Assembly (NCBI GenBank): GCA_930367215.1
Contig: OV884060.1
Location: 102,262,151 to 102,326,150 of the forward strand
DNA: 64,000 nt
Reading direction: 5' to 3'
Source of the DNA: Pollenia angustigena
Taxonomy: Eukaryota; Arthropoda; Insecta; Diptera; Polleniidae
Every line of letters starts with the position of its first letter. The stretch's first letter is position 1. Below the pieces are notes generated by a model. It was not told where the DNA came from, searched no databases, and saw nothing but the letters and a program-made list of their open reading frames with translations. The position numbers and the translations under genes were made by a program. Positions 20,678-32,783 of this stretch are shown here, piece after piece.

Positions 20678-21882
20678 CAGCGTTGCCACGATCAAACAAA
20701 ATTTGTAACCAAAATGTAAAGTAAAAGTAACCAAATGCGAAAAAAGCAACTAAAATTTCAATGTTGTAAAAATACTATTTTATTTGTACTTCAGTTAAAA
20801 AATATATATGTATATAAAGAAGAACCTGTGTTCCTGACGTCTAAGCTTTTGGACCTATTTTTATAAAATTTTAACAATACATTACTTATTATATTCTTCG
20901 AAATTTTTAGTCCGATACAAATTTAACACAAATATTCGGCTGTTTGAAAAACTGCATGCGCTGTTAAACCTTAATATATTTACATACATTACCAGGTTTC
21001 ATATTGTCTCGGTAGAAGGAGGGAAAAAGTTAACCCCCCAAAGAAACTAAAATTCTTTTCAAACTATCTGAGTATAAATAAGGTTTCAATCTGCCATACC
21101 AGAATTATAAATGCGTTTGTAGAAGTCGGACGAAAGCTACCTCCTAATCAAGGTGTTTGTGCTGTATTCATACAAATATTTATAACTTAATAAAGGTTTA
21201 CAAAACAAATTTTGTATATAAACTTTTCTTAATAAACAATTGTTTATTATGACGGGGGTAAGTGTTTCGAAATTTTTTTTAATAGCAATTAAAGGTAGAT
21301 CTTTTAAAATAAAGTTATTAACTTTCTTAGTACTAAAAGTTTCAAATTTTTTTTCTTTAGGAGCAGGGGACTTTAGCCCCTCCTTTCAAACAAAGAAATT
21401 ACTTTTAATCTTTTATTTAGGAAAATATTACAGTTGGAGCTTTTATTAAGTTGTAATTTGTATTTTTATAGTATAAGCGGAATAGGAGCAAAAGAGAAGA
21501 ACGCCTTATGGCAAAAGTTGGTGTTTTGAAACTGACTAAGTGCCGATTAAAGCTAGAGTTTTTAAAATTAATGGTAACCGTTGTAGTATGAAGGTAAATA
21601 ATTGAATTAAATACGGATCAGCTAAGGGCGAGGAACACTACTTAAAAAGTTTACGGTTGACGGTTGCTTTAGACGAGGTAAATTTTCATTATTGATTTTT
21701 TTGAAAACGGCAAAATTCAAAAATCTAAATATTTAGAATTATTCGTCCAAAAAACCTCCGAAACAAAAAATTTGGTTATATTTGTTCTGAAAAAAGTAAC
21801 CAAAATTAAACAAAATTACACAAGTACACATTCAAAAAAAAGTAACTTGTTTTGGTTAAAAATAACCAAAACGGCAACGCTG
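20678..21882. mobile_element. Non-autonomous hAT element, CAGCGTTGCC family, copy 1 (1205 bp)
   Basis: Ends CAGCGTTGCC (20678) and GGCAACGCTG (to 21882) are flanked by the exact 8-bp TSD ATCACAGT (20670-20677 and 21883-21890). Both subterminal regions contain repeated AAGTAACCAAA in opposite orientation, probable transposase-binding sites. The middle has a 69-codon open frame (21240-21449) of no recognised family. A shorter member of the family lies at 53087-53788. Confidence 0.93.
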
Positions 21883-21890
21883 ATCACAGT

Positions 21891-22444
21891 ACTTCAAAGA
21901 CGTAGAGTACGCATACAAATATCCTCATTCTTTGTTCATTCATATTTTTTAGAAAGAAGGAACACAAGTATCTTAAAAATGTGTTTACATTCGAATACAC
22001 GCACAAGTAATAAAAATTCATATTTAATTGTTTTACTGTCAAAAGTTCAAATGAGAAAAAAGTACATACAAATACAAACACACGCACACATACACACTCA
22101 CCCAACAATTCCCCAACATATTCATTTATTTAAAATGCAGATAAAAAAGTAACATTTAATAAAATATGCTAAAATAAACTTTTAATTAATACTCGTAAAA
22201 TGTTTTTGTCGATTCACAAGAATAAATAGTTACACGATACAAACTTTTTAATTGCAATACCGACACTCGAACAATTCTTTATGATTCCAACAAAATGTAA
22301 TGCAAACAGACTATAACTTTTATAATTTTTAGATTTATTATTTTTTCGTAGAAATTTAAGTAAATGTTATTGTCTAATGTTTATTTTTGCAAAACTTAAA
22401 TTGTATAAATAAAATTACATTTTTGCAAAAAGCTCTTTTTTGCC
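21891..22444. other. Unassigned AT-rich sequence with a CA-rich microsatellite
   Basis: An ACACACGCACACATACACAC-type tract lies near 22077-22100. No gene is recognised; open frames on both strands look accidental. Confidence 0.4.
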
Positions 22445-23168
22445 TTAACCGGATATATTTCTTTACGCTGCGTCTCCACGTAGCAATTTGTATTGCTAAG
22501 TACAAGCAATAACGTCGGCAGAACAATGACAGCACAATGTAGCAATAATTGCTGGAGAACACTTGTTATTGCTTTGCCATAAATTTGCAATTTTCACCTC
22601 GGGTAGTTGTATAAAGTTTTGTGGCTGTATTTATAACAAATGTTTTATGTTGTGTTTTGAAGTGATTGTTAAATTTTCTTTTTTAAATTAATAAATTAAA
22701 TGAATAAAATAATTAATTGTTATTGTCGTAGCTGTGTTTTGTATTGCTTTTTTTGTTTATTTGCGTATGAAAAAAAAAACCTAAAACTTGTATTGTTCTA
22801 TTGAAAAAATAAAAATGTACAAAAAAAACAAATTCGTCGTTTGCTTTTGTTGATATTGACGTATATTTAAAAATTTATGTATTTTGTTGAAGTATTTTTT
22901 CACTTGGCGGCTTTTTCTTGATTGCTTTTTTAATAAATAAACACACTAATAAATAACCAACCGTTAAGGGAAATGAAATGTCAGATAAATTACAACTGAT
23001 TTGACAGCAGATTGCTAAGCAATAATTGCTCAAGCAATAAGAAGAGCAATCATTGCGCAATGGATTGCCACTCATGGCAATATGCGGTCTATACGTCGCA
23101 AATTTTATGGAGCAATCAAATTTGACGTTTGCCGCAATAAATATTGCTACGTGGAGACCCGGGGTTAA
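22445..23168. mobile_element. TTAA-flanked MITE with TCTCCACGTAGCAAT termini (piggyBac-like?)
   Basis: Inverted repeats GTCTCCACGTAGCAAT (22472) and ATTGCTACGTGGAGAC (to 23158) lie between TTAA (22445-22448) and TTAA (23165-23168). The right end reads GACCCGGGG-TTAA, i.e. TTAACCCCGGGTC outward-in, like a piggyBac end. The left end has about 20 extra bases (CCGGATATATTTC...) between TTAA and the repeat, so the left border is doubtful. The interior is rich in GCAATA/TATTGC motifs and non-coding. Confidence 0.6.
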
Positions 23169-23589
23169 TACTAACTTACAAATGGTTTTTTGTATTTCAT
23201 CTGCTTAAATGTGAACAAAAAAAAAAAATTAAAATCTAAAAAATTAAGTAATCTATAATACCGCATTAATGAATTTTGACTTTGTAAGCTGCAAACTTCA
23301 AAAAGTTGTATTGCAAATAAATAATGTTGAAAATCTAAAATCTTTATAAGGGCGCTGCGAAATATGGCCCCAGGAAATATGGAAAAAAATAAATTGAAAA
23401 TTTACCCTAAGTTTGGGGCTATTTTTCATAACGCAATATGACCCCGATTTTTTTAATGACAAATTACACAAAAAAAAAAAAAAATGAAAAATAGCCTTAA
23501 AAGTAAAATGAAATATGACCCCAAATTTGGCGTAATTCTTCATTATGGAAGATCATCTCAAAATTTTTAATGAATTTTAACCCTAAAAA

Positions 23590-23820
23590 AACAGAAAGTG
23601 CCCCGGTTGGTTAGCCAGGGGGTTGCGCAGAGTTTCGCGAAACTTAAAATCCCAATTTTAAAACTCCTATTTCACAATCCGAATAATTTTACAGTTTTGG
23701 TTTTAAAAATCAAAAGATTGGGCTTTCGGCCAGGCGCAAGGACTTTTCTCCTCTATGGTATAACAAACACCGGCTTCGCTAACTAAAGCACCTCTGCATA
23801 GCCGGCAAGGATTTCCTCCA
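23590..23820. repeat. Dispersed repeat shared with 14190-14300
   Basis: The core GGCTTTCGGCCAGGCGCAAG and TATAACAAACACCGGCTTCG (23722-23780) recurs at about 14215-14280 with scattered substitutions. No TIR, tail or coding sequence defines the family. It is inserted in, or part of, the left half of the 23351-24822 MITE. Confidence 0.6.
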
Positions 23821-23916
23821 CTTTGGTAAAGGAATTTGAGATTTTAATACTATCGCTAGAAATGTTTACAAAAAATTGTATAAAATTGATTGGGGTAATT
23901 TTTCATTTCTTAATAT

Positions 23917-24597
23917 TTATACCCACACCACAATAGTGGAGAGGGTACTATGCATTTGTGTAACACATTAAAATATAGGTCCTTGACCCACCATTAAGTA
24001 TACCGATCGACTCAGAATCACTTTCTGAGTCGAACTAACGATGTCCGTCCGTCTGGCTGGCAGGCTGGTTGGCAGGCTGTCTATGTAGCCTTGTGCGCAA
24101 AGTACAGGTCGCAATTTTGGCAATAATTTGATCAAATTTGGCACAAGCGCCAAGCCCATTAAAATGGGCCGAATCGTAGGACCACGAGGGAAGAAAGGGG
24201 GAAATTGCTTCCTCTCAGAAACTATCAAACCGATTTTAATGAAATTTAAAACATAGATAGAACCATATCTATATGGACACAAAATGTATACATTTTAAAA
24301 AAAATCGGACCACGAGGGGAGATATGGTCAATTTCTGGCTCTCCAACCGATTTGAATGCAATTTAAACCATAGATATTTCCATATCTATATGGACAGATA
24401 AGCTATACAGTTTTTTAAAAATAGGAGCAGAAGGGGAGGTAAGGGCAATTTCTGCCTCCCACAAACCCATTTGCATGAAGTTTATAAACATAGATAAATC
24501 CATATTTATATGGACACAAAAGCATGATGTGTTTTTGAATACTGTGGTGTAGGGCATCATATGGTCGGGATTGACCGACTTTACGTTCCTACTTGTT
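23917..24597 (+). repeat. Dispersed repeat A, copy 1
   Basis: Starts TTATACCCACACCACAATAG and ends AATACTGTGGTGTAGGGCAT...ACTTGTT. The start and the 'ACTGTGGTGTAGGG' block form an inverted pair (TATACCCACACCACA against TGTGGTGTAGGGTA). Inside are CGATGTCCGTCCG and several tandem-like 'ATAGATAnnnCCATATCTATATGGACACA' segments. Other copies: 50401-51104 (+), 52104-52616 (-), fragments near 44086-44140 and 62120-62205. Similar 'TATACCC...GTCCGTC...CTTACTTGTT' repeats are common in fly genomes (from memory). Confidence 0.8.
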
Positions 24598-24831
24598 GCA
24601 TTTTATATAAGTTAATGAAAAATTGCCCCGAAGTAAAAATTTTGTTTTTTAGGGCCATTTTTCATTCCTTGAAAACCGCAACGAAAAAATGAAAAATAAG
24701 CCCAGAAAAAACAACAAAAATTGCTCCAAAATTTCGTGTTGTTGTGTCTCATGTAAAATTTTGGGGCTCTTCTTCGTTTTCTTTTTGGGGCCATATTTCC
24801 TGAGGTCATTTTGAGCACCGCTCTTTATAAG

Positions 24832-25475
24832 ATTGTTAATTTATAATTTTGTTTATTAAGGATTGGTTCTTATTTGGTTAACATAAATAAATATTTTCTA
24901 AATTCTATCCCAATATTTTCATCAATATTTAAATTTGACTATATGTATTTGTATTGGTTGAAGATAAAACTTAACAGTGATGGACTTTTAGCCAGTTTAA
25001 AGCTTATATTGTTAAACATGAATACATGCTCAAGCGCTTAATACATAGTGGATCTTTCCCACTGGGTGACATACAGGGCCCACCCTTAGTGTGAGCGCAA
25101 CCAACACACACAGGTAGCAATTTGAGTGCATAATCCGGCAATATTATACAATCGCACCTTGTTTAGGAGCTAGAGCTATATAATCCAGCTTTTTTTGGAA
25201 ATATGTTAGCAGCATCTGTTGAGTAGCACCAGCACTTAAGGATAATCCTCTCTTATGGCAAGCTCTCCCACAAGTGTGAAAAATCAGCCCTTTGGTGTGA
25301 TTTTTGAATTATCCCTTACCGCGACTTTCGGTAGTAAGCCACAACCACCACGTGAACCCCGAAAAAAGTTGTTCATAGAAAAGCGACACTTTTGCAAAGC
25401 CTATCTTCCTAAAAGACAGGAGGAATTTCCCTCAAGAAGCATACGGACGAAGGTGCAACCAATAGACAGTTCGGT
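24832..25475. other. Unassigned, less AT-rich sequence interrupted by repeat B
   Basis: This stretch and its continuation after 26192 have more balanced base composition than the surroundings. An open frame at 25255-25512 and minus-strand frames near 26190-26350 ('CRDNLQYISPFGVTFSGEIG') look protein-like, but no family is recognised. They could be remnants of a retroelement polyprotein or of an old gene. Confidence 0.35.
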
Positions 25476-25482
25476 GAGGTGC

Positions 25483-26184
25483 TACACACAGAAAGAAAAA
25501 CACTCGGGATAAATCGAGTTTTTTATGATTACTTTAAGTACGAGTCGTACTCAAAAATTCAAGTACGAATAACACTAAAACGTACTTAAAACAATCCTAA
25601 ATGGGATTACTTTCGAAAATCAATCCCGGAATTTCTTGAAATAAGTATAGAACTCTCAAATCAAATAAAAAAAGATTAAACTTTCCGTTGCGTTTTGCCC
25701 TCTGGCTTAAGCATGTTTTGATTTTCTATACACATTGAAAAAAGGTCTGGCCAGACTCATGTGTAACACGAAGGGTTAAAAAGTAAATTTGAACTCTTGC
25801 TTTTCATTTAGTTTATATTTTTGGTTAAATATGTACATACGATTTCTAAAGTTAAAACCATATCGGGCATGATGTTGGTGTTTTATCAAAACGGGTAAGT
25901 AAGTCAATCATAATAATTTTTTCTTTTTGACTTCTTTAAATTTTTTTTAAGCACGAATTCGGGAATAAATCAACTTTATAATACTTGAATCAAACGCATT
26001 TTGAGGTTGATTCTATATTAGTTTTACTTAAATCAATTTAATTTTCGGATTATTTCAAGTACGAAATCGGGATTGAATTTGGATAATTTAAGTATTTTGT
26101 TATTAAAAATCCGTACTTACCGTACCATTAATACCGCTTCGGATCGATGTGAGTACGGATGGATTGAGTTTTCTTTTGTGTGCA
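25483..26184. mobile_element. Repeat B MITE, full copy (~700 bp)
   Basis: Left end CACACAGAAAGAAAAACACT and right end ...GAGTTTTCTTTTGTGTGCA are imperfect inverted repeats. Flanks GAGGTGC (25476-25482) and GAGGTAC (26185-26191) are probably a 7-9-bp TSD with a substitution. Subterminal 'AAGTACGA' motifs occur in both orientations. A partial copy lies at 60016-60180. A motif at 25860-25890 (ATGTTGGTGTTTTAT) resembles ones at about 18105 and 46430. Confidence 0.7.
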
Positions 26185-26191
26185 GAGGTAC

Positions 26192-28263
26192 CAGATAGTT
26201 TCTCTGGTCAGCCGCTATCGTAACAGATCTATAAATTTTGAATTTTAGTCCGATTTCGCCGGAGAATGTAACACCAAAAGGTGAAATATACTGCAGATTA
26301 TCCCTACAAACCGTCGGCGGGATTGGTATGTATAATAAAAATTTGTTCAAGGTATTGTCCGTCGTTAGTTGTGATATTTTCCCCTCTTTCTGGTTAGAAA
26401 GAACTGGTTATTTTTAGGTCAAGTTGTAGGAGACTTCAGTAGTGATAAAAGTAGTCGGACCGACTATAAGGCGGTTGAGGCTACACATTCCACCAACTTT
26501 TTGAAAAATAGTTTTGAACTGGTTATTCAATATGTGGCGGAGAATTGTTATGATCAAATATTGCGGCTTCGAGCCTGGTCACATATTCCGGGCGATTTTC
26601 GGTCAATACTTCTAACGAATTAGTTTTTTTCGTTACATGCCTGTTCGTCTGGTCCGATTTCAGCAGTTCATAGTAGGTGGGACCCTTTTTGTCTCACTAA
26701 ATATAAAGCATTTCCTTAGCCAAGTAAATTATCGTTTTTGGCGCAGATTTTTCTGGTTGGAAGGACTGCACTAACTATTTCTTTTAATTTGTCGTAATGG
26801 ATCCAGTTTTTTTTTTTTTTTTTTGACAGTAATGATTCTTGCAAAAATTTTTCTTGCTTTAAATCATGTAATACTAATTATCTTGCTTTTAAAGTAATCC
26901 GGCTGCTTAAAAACGTTCTGCAAACGCTGCTTGAATCATGACTTTGCTAGTTCTTGTAAACCACTAGTTGTTTAAATTCCCTTAAAATGGACTTCCACAT
27001 TTTTCGATTTTCTATCGAAATAATAAATAAATAATGTTATAAAATGGACTTCCACTCTTGGACAAAACACTAGATTCAGACGGTGATTTTTCCATGTTTT
27101 TAAATGCATAATTTTTGATGTTTGTAGGCGAATGGTGTAGAGAAGCAAGCGGGGTAGAGAAAAATCAAATTTTCTACTTTCTGTGAATTTTTTATATTTT
27201 TTTTGCACACATTCGTACTTTTGTTATATTGCTTAATTTTATTTTTTATTTCGATGTGGTTACATCTATATACAATACACGGAGCACATTTAAATTGTTT
27301 ATTTTAACAAATAAGAGAGTAAAAAAGAATTACCGATAACAGGAAAAAATTAACCCTAAATTCATGGGGAAAATCATCGGTTGAAAAACACAACATAGTT
27401 TTTGAAATTAACTTTTAAAAGGAATTAAAAACATGATTTTTAAACCGTGGTCTAATCTGGTTTATGTCTATTAAAGCAAAAACGAAGCATATTGGTTATT
27501 ATTTGCGACATATTTTTGACAAGCATTTTGTAAAAAAGCCATAAGAAAAGATAAATCTCAAAACAAACTTAACTAAACTTAAACGGTCTTCATGAAGTAA
27601 TGCCTTCATTCGACATCTTCGTACTTTGTTGGCTAAGCGGACTTTTCTTTGGTTTTAAAATTAACACTTTTAACCCGCAAAAGCTACCTTTTACTCCACG
27701 TCTCCGTGCGCTTTGGATTTGAACATGACATGACCATAACGCCGGCAGAGCAACGGTATTAATTTGTTCATGTTCTTGTATGTGGCGAATACGTGTTGGT
27801 GTTCATGTTCTGATTGAAGAAAATTTTTGTTGTTATGGCGTTTGTTTGTATACAGAAAATGCATTGTATGGCTAACATCATGGCGCACATGAATGCTAAG
27901 ATGAATGTTTAGGCAACGATGGCAGCACATGGACGAAACATGAACAGTCTACACGAGTAGAATTCATGTGCGACATGCTGTTCTTACCAAGTTGATGGAT
28001 GGTGGAGGCGGCTAGTTACACACTAAAGTCGATGGAACATATTCAGCATCGGGTCACAGTCGACATTTTAAAAGCAAAAAATCCTTGTTTACTTTTTACT
28101 TTACTCTAGTCTCCTGCAGTCAAGCGTACAGCTTTGAAGAATTAGCATAAGGAAAAAAATGGCTCCAAAATTACGGTTTTAAGAATTGGCTTTATATTCG
28201 GCCTATGCTAAATAATTGCTCGATCTTCACGAAAGTTGGTCGTGGGTTTTCCAGTCTCAAATA
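26192..28263. other. Unassigned region
   Basis: No gene, TIR pair or tail is recognised. A T-tract lies at 26808-26824. The stretch 26380-26640 has mixed composition and open frames on both strands without family resemblance. 27690-27930 has a minus-strand open frame of 79 codons, rich in His, also unrecognised. Confidence 0.3.
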
Positions 28264-28271
28264 ACTATGAC

Positions 28272-29556
28272 TAGGGATGCGATTTCCATGCAAATGCATG
28301 TTTTTTGTCGATAGTCTAATGGCGATTTCTTTTCTGAAAAATATGTTGCATAAATGTTACATGACCTACACAAAAGAGATAGAGCATGTAACATTTATGC
28401 AACATATTTCTCAGAAAAGAAATCGCCATAAGATCGTTGTCGCCCAATTATCTTTAAATTTGCGTTAAAATGACATCGATTTGTTTTTGCATATTGTTGC
28501 ATATTTTGGTAAAATTTCATATTTTTGCATATACATATTGATTTTAAATGAATATTTTAACATTTTTGAGAGATATATTTTTTTTTAATTTCCATATTAA
28601 AAAAAGTTCTTCAAAAAATTTTAAACTTGTTTACAAAAAAAATCTTCCATAAAAAATTTTTTTAATTAATATATAAATTGTTTTGGAGCTCTGCTTAAAA
28701 TACAAGATTTCGACGAAAGATACAAGGTTTATTAAGGCTAATACCAATTTGCCCTAAACAATTTATCCAAAACTTTTACATCTTTCTTTCTTGGCACACG
28801 GGTTTCACCGATTGCAGAGGAATTTAGAAAAAAATTCGATAATATTGATATTGAACAGTTGCAAATTTACAAGAAGGGGAACCTGGCTATATACTTAAGA
28901 ACTTTGACCAATTTAAGAATGTTATTGAAAAATTTAAACTGTGTCTGTAACTTTTTTTTGGCGAGCACTAGATGTCACGTAAGGAAATTACTCGCCAATT
29001 TAAAGAATGTGTGTCTGTAACGTTTTTAGAAGAAGAGTTCCCGCTTTGAACTGTGAAATAAACGCACGAATAAAAATGGGGCGAGATAAAATTTTAACAC
29101 CAAAACCCATTAAAAATGCAAAATACAAAGAATAATTATAATAATATTTTGTTGTTGGCACATTTTTTATAGTTTAGTTATTTTGCTTTTAACATTTTTA
29201 TAAAATATACGAATGTTTTCAAAGTTCGTTTTCAAACAACAAACATTAAAGTCGCACTTTACATTATTTGGTAAAGCCGACGATTTTATTTTCGCCGCCG
29301 TCATTGAAAAATTTTGAATTTTGGTGGCCGTCAACAATATGTGTTACCTATGAATAACAATAAAAAAAAAAAAACAAAAAATTAAATTTTGTATTTTTTT
29401 GTTTTTAAAAAAATTTAAAAAACAAACGCTTTTGTATTGAAAATGTTCAAGTTTTTAGTGCATATTTTAAATTTTTTAAAAGCATATTTTGGAGTTTATA
29501 GTGCATGTTTTATGCGCATATTTTCGATTTTTTAGTGCATGAAAATCTCATCCCTA
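28272..29556. mobile_element. Non-autonomous hAT element, TAGGGATG family, copy 1 (1285 bp)
   Basis: Ends TAGGGATGCGATTTCCATGC (28272) and GCATGAAAATCTCATCCCTA (to 29556) are inverted repeats with a few mismatches. Flanks ACTATGAC (28264-28271) and ACCATGAC (29557-29564) are an 8-bp TSD with one substitution. Both ends carry repeated GCATATTTT motifs. No transposase is seen. Partial copies: 51461-51575 and 58335-58492. It contains a nested 109-bp palindromic element. Confidence 0.88.
28320..28428. mobile_element. 109-bp palindromic MITE with TAA TSD (PIF/Harbinger-like)
   Basis: TGGCGATTTCTTTTCTGA (28320) pairs with TCAGAAAAGAAATCGCCA (to 28428); the arms extend inward for about 45 bp. It is flanked by TAA (28317-28319 and 28429-28431). 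The related sequence at 58441-58455 (minus strand) reads AGTCTAAGAACG across this point with a single TAA, i.e. the empty site. A 3-bp TWA duplication fits PIF/Harbinger, but other families cannot be excluded for an element with no coding sequence. Confidence 0.85.
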
Positions 29557-29564
29557 ACCATGAC

Positions 29565-31172
29565 ATACCAAATTAACAATAATTGTAAAACGGTCTTAGG
29601 TTTACTTAATTGTAGGTTAAATTAAAGTTGAAAAATACAATAGCAAATAACTTCTTAAATGGCCAACAACTCCAAACTTTAACTAAAGGCAAGTTGTAAT
29701 AATGGCTCTAAGTTGGATTTAAGTTGTACAACAGTTCTAACTCAATCTGGGACCAATCCAACAACTTTGTTTTTTTATGTAAATTTCATAACGACTAAGT
29801 GCTGAATATGAACTTTTTTATAATAAATTAAAGGTTCTAGTCAATGTCTGGTACAGACAATTTTTAAATATTTAATAGAGCAAAAATCAGTGAAATTCTA
29901 CATTGACTAGAACAATAACCCCTGAGTTATGAAGCAATTTTAAATCTTGTTTAAACTTTTATAATCTGTCTGACATTCAGCGAAGGGCCTTTTTATTTTT
30001 AAGGTTAAAAAATTTGCATAATTTTCCATAATTGTTCATGTATGAAAACTTTTCAACTGAAATAATAATATTATCAGCGATTTCTCCCTCCATTTCTTCA
30101 TTTGTTGTTGGGTTCTTTATTTATTTCGTTCTTTTATTATATGCTATTCTTAAGATCAAATAACACAGCCATACTAATAAACATGCCCACAAATGTGTAC
30201 CAAACACACATACGGACACAGGAGTAATAGAGTTCTTTCTTGCAGCGATAAAATATAAAATGGTAGAAATACAAATACGAGTGCAACTACAGCGTGGAAC
30301 AGATAAATAAATGACACCTCATTCACAAAAGGTTAAAAAGGTTGTTTAAAATGATGATGGAAAGCCACATTTATAAAAATTAAGGAAAGAAACTGACATA
30401 AAACGAACTTAAATTGTAACAAATTGTTAGAAGTTTTTATTAACTGGAAATGTCGTTACTCATACGTATCGTTGTCCCTTATTGCTCTAGTTGAGGGCTT
30501 TCACAGTAAAAACTATATGAAGCGTGTTCTTGTAATGTATATGTTTGGTTTGTGGTTGCTTTTGTTTAATTGTCCAAAATTTACAAGATAACTTTAAAAC
30601 CTTGTCTTAAAAAAATAATTGAGCAATATTAATTTTTAACTTTTAGGACTAAACAAATTGTCTAAATATTAAAAAAATAGCTATAACGGTTTGTATATTT
30701 TATCAAACTGAAAAGCAATTAAATGAACATGTGAACATTGCTAAAGTTTAGAAAAACATGTGTTTGTAGTATGTAATTTGTCATTTAAATTGTTAATTTA
30801 TTATCTAAATTTCATTACAAAAATAAAACAAAACTGCTTTACGAACACATTTGAGGGTTTCACAAGGTAGTCATGAATGCATATGATAATGAAACAAAAG
30901 AATCACGCCTGTGAGCAACCAGCAATGATTAAGTTTGATATTTCGAATTTAAGTTAGCTGATAAAAAAAGACAATTATATGTGCTTAAACATTTGTATAA
31001 AGAAAGAATACAAACGAAAAAAAAACTAAAACTAATAGACAATTTATGTCAAAATTACCTGTTATATGTTGTTATGGGTGTTAATAACAAGGACCAGAAA
31101 TTACGAACGGAAAACACAAAATTAAGTTTTATTTTTTAAATAAAAAATTTTTGTGTGTGAAAAAAAGAATAT
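29565..31172. other. Unassigned AT-rich sequence
   Basis: No coding, TIR or repeat structure is recognised. Confidence 0.35.
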
Positions 31173-31965
31173 TAAGGGTCCTCATGATATCGTTTATAAG
31201 TCTCGTAATGTGTGCAAACTGTGCATTCTTGCGCCCTCGTAAATGAACTGTCAAATATTGTATGAGAATTAATTTACACAAACTGCTTAAATTTGCCCAA
31301 CAATTATGACTCGTAAACTTGCGCTCTTCAATTGTGCATTTATACAAAAAATTTTTTTTAATGCTTACCGCCGCACATAGGGGTTTTTTGCCAATCTAGC
31401 CGGACATTAAGCAAAAAATTTAATTTAAGAAATGGAAAAATTTAAGTACGCAGCTCGACAGACAACAAAGTTCTGCATCGTATAGTGAATTTTCAAGACT
31501 TTTGCTTGAGATTTGTGGTTTTGGGACACTGTTAAAACCAGGAAAGTTGATTAAATTGCATGCGTGTTCATTGACTTTTTACGGTTTTGGGAGGTTTACC
31601 ATATATTTTTTTGTAGATAAACGAATAAAGATTTTACATTGAATTTTTTTTTCTGTGAAAGACTATATAAACAGCTAATTATGAAAATTTTTAAAAAAAT
31701 TTTATTTGAATTTTTTATGATAAAAAAATTAGTACGAAATTAAAAAAAACGATTTTTTTGTTCACTTTTTTGTAAAAAAAATAAAATTTAAAAGGTTTTT
31801 GAAGGTGAGTTCCGCTGAGTTCTTAACAATGTTATACATCACGATAAAATTTAAAATCTCTACTTTTAAATTAAAAAAAAAACGTTGCGCGTTGTTGCGC
31901 CATTTTTTTTAATGATTTTTTGAAAATTTCACCTTTTTTCTGTTTTTGCTCATCTTGCATAGGTA

Positions 31966-32232
31966 CATATCGAGCCCTTACAGCGAAAATAATGTAAGCG
32001 ACATGATTTTCAATTTTCGTTTTTCTTAATAAATGACTTTATTGGCAACACTTGCATCATCTCCTAAAATATCATGGTCACATAATGTACCGTTACGATT
32101 TTATAGCAAAAACAATTTTAATGTAAGCGACAAATTTCATACAAAATTAATATGAAGTAAAACAAAAAATCTCTCTTCTGTAAAATTTGATTTTTGGCGC
32201 TTACATTATTTTCGCGGTTAGGGGTCGATATG
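31966..32232. mobile_element. Small MITE nested in Transib copy 1
   Basis: CATATCGAGCCCTTACAGCG and its 16-bp continuation at 31966 are the imperfect reverse complement of the segment ending 32232; the core GCGAAAATAATGTAAGCG is exact in both arms. Flanks ATAGGTA (31959-31965) and ATAGATA (32233-32239) are a probable 7-bp TSD with one substitution. Non-coding. Confidence 0.75.
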
Positions 32233-32566
32233 ATAGATACCCTTTCGTCAGTCATAAAATGTGTTGGTTGTACGTAGATGTTTTTTATTTAAATTATTAC
32301 ATCTAAGACTAATATTCCCTGTATATAAAAGGGATGTGCGAAACAGTAAGTAACGGGTTTTAACCACCTGTGCGGCCGCTAAATGACGTTATTTTATGGA
32401 GCAAAATAAATGTACCTGTTTTGCATAACTTTTAAAATCATTAACAACAAAAATAATATATAATAAAAAATAAAATCTGGGCTCTAGGTACCTAGTTTTT
32501 TTAAATATATATTGTGGTTATTGCATAAAATTGTTATCAGAACCATTTTGAAGCTTCGAGAGTAAA

Positions 32567-32773
32567 ATGGAAAAAGTGTATACGAAATTAGAGTTATTCC
32601 AAATTATACAAGAATGTAGTTCTAAACTCGTTGAAGAGAAATTACAATTTTTAGTTAGAAAATTGTGCGAAATTTCAAAATGTCAGGGAGATAGTGACAT
32701 ATCAGTAGTAAATCAATGCTTAAAGAAATTCAAATATTTTATTAAAATATTTTTAAAAGATTTTAGTACATAG
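32567..32773 (+). pseudogene. Transib transposase N-terminal remnant (copy 1)
   Basis: 68 codons starting 'MEKVYTKLELFQIIQE', aligned with the minus-strand copy 2 N-terminus 'MEQVYTRLQLFKIVKK' (41515 downward). Both share 'EISKCQGDxDI' and 'QCLKxFK'. The frame ends at TAG 32771-32773, ten bases before the C-terminal remnant, in a different phase. The catalytic Asp regions and the zinc-binding region are missing, so this is a deletion derivative. Confidence 0.8.
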
Positions 32774-32783
32774 CGCAACTGTA

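Larger units (their letters stand above)
23351..24822. mobile_element. MITE with imperfect ~32-bp TIRs and 9-bp flanking repeat, split by a dispersed repeat
   Basis: The left end GGCGCTGCGAAATATGG... and right end ...CAAAATGACCTCAGGAAATATGG (read inward) align as imperfect inverted repeats. Flanks share CTTTATAAG (23342-23350 and 24823-24831). The subterminal sequence is full of 'GAAAAATGGCCCC' in both orientations. The middle is occupied by repeat A (23917-24597). A 9-bp TSD would fit Mutator-like elements, and 8 bp (shifted) hAT; the superfamily is left open. Confidence 0.7.

Noticed and set aside
21240..21449. 69-codon frame inside the CAGCGTTGCC hAT element
   Set aside because: No transposase motif; absent from the other family member at 53087-53788.
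21884..22108. Cys-rich minus-strand frame of 74 codons
   Set aside because: It is the reverse reading of a CA/TG microsatellite region; the composition explains it.
27691..27930. 79-codon His-rich minus-strand frame
   Set aside because: No family resemblance, no start context and no conservation evidence; likely chance.
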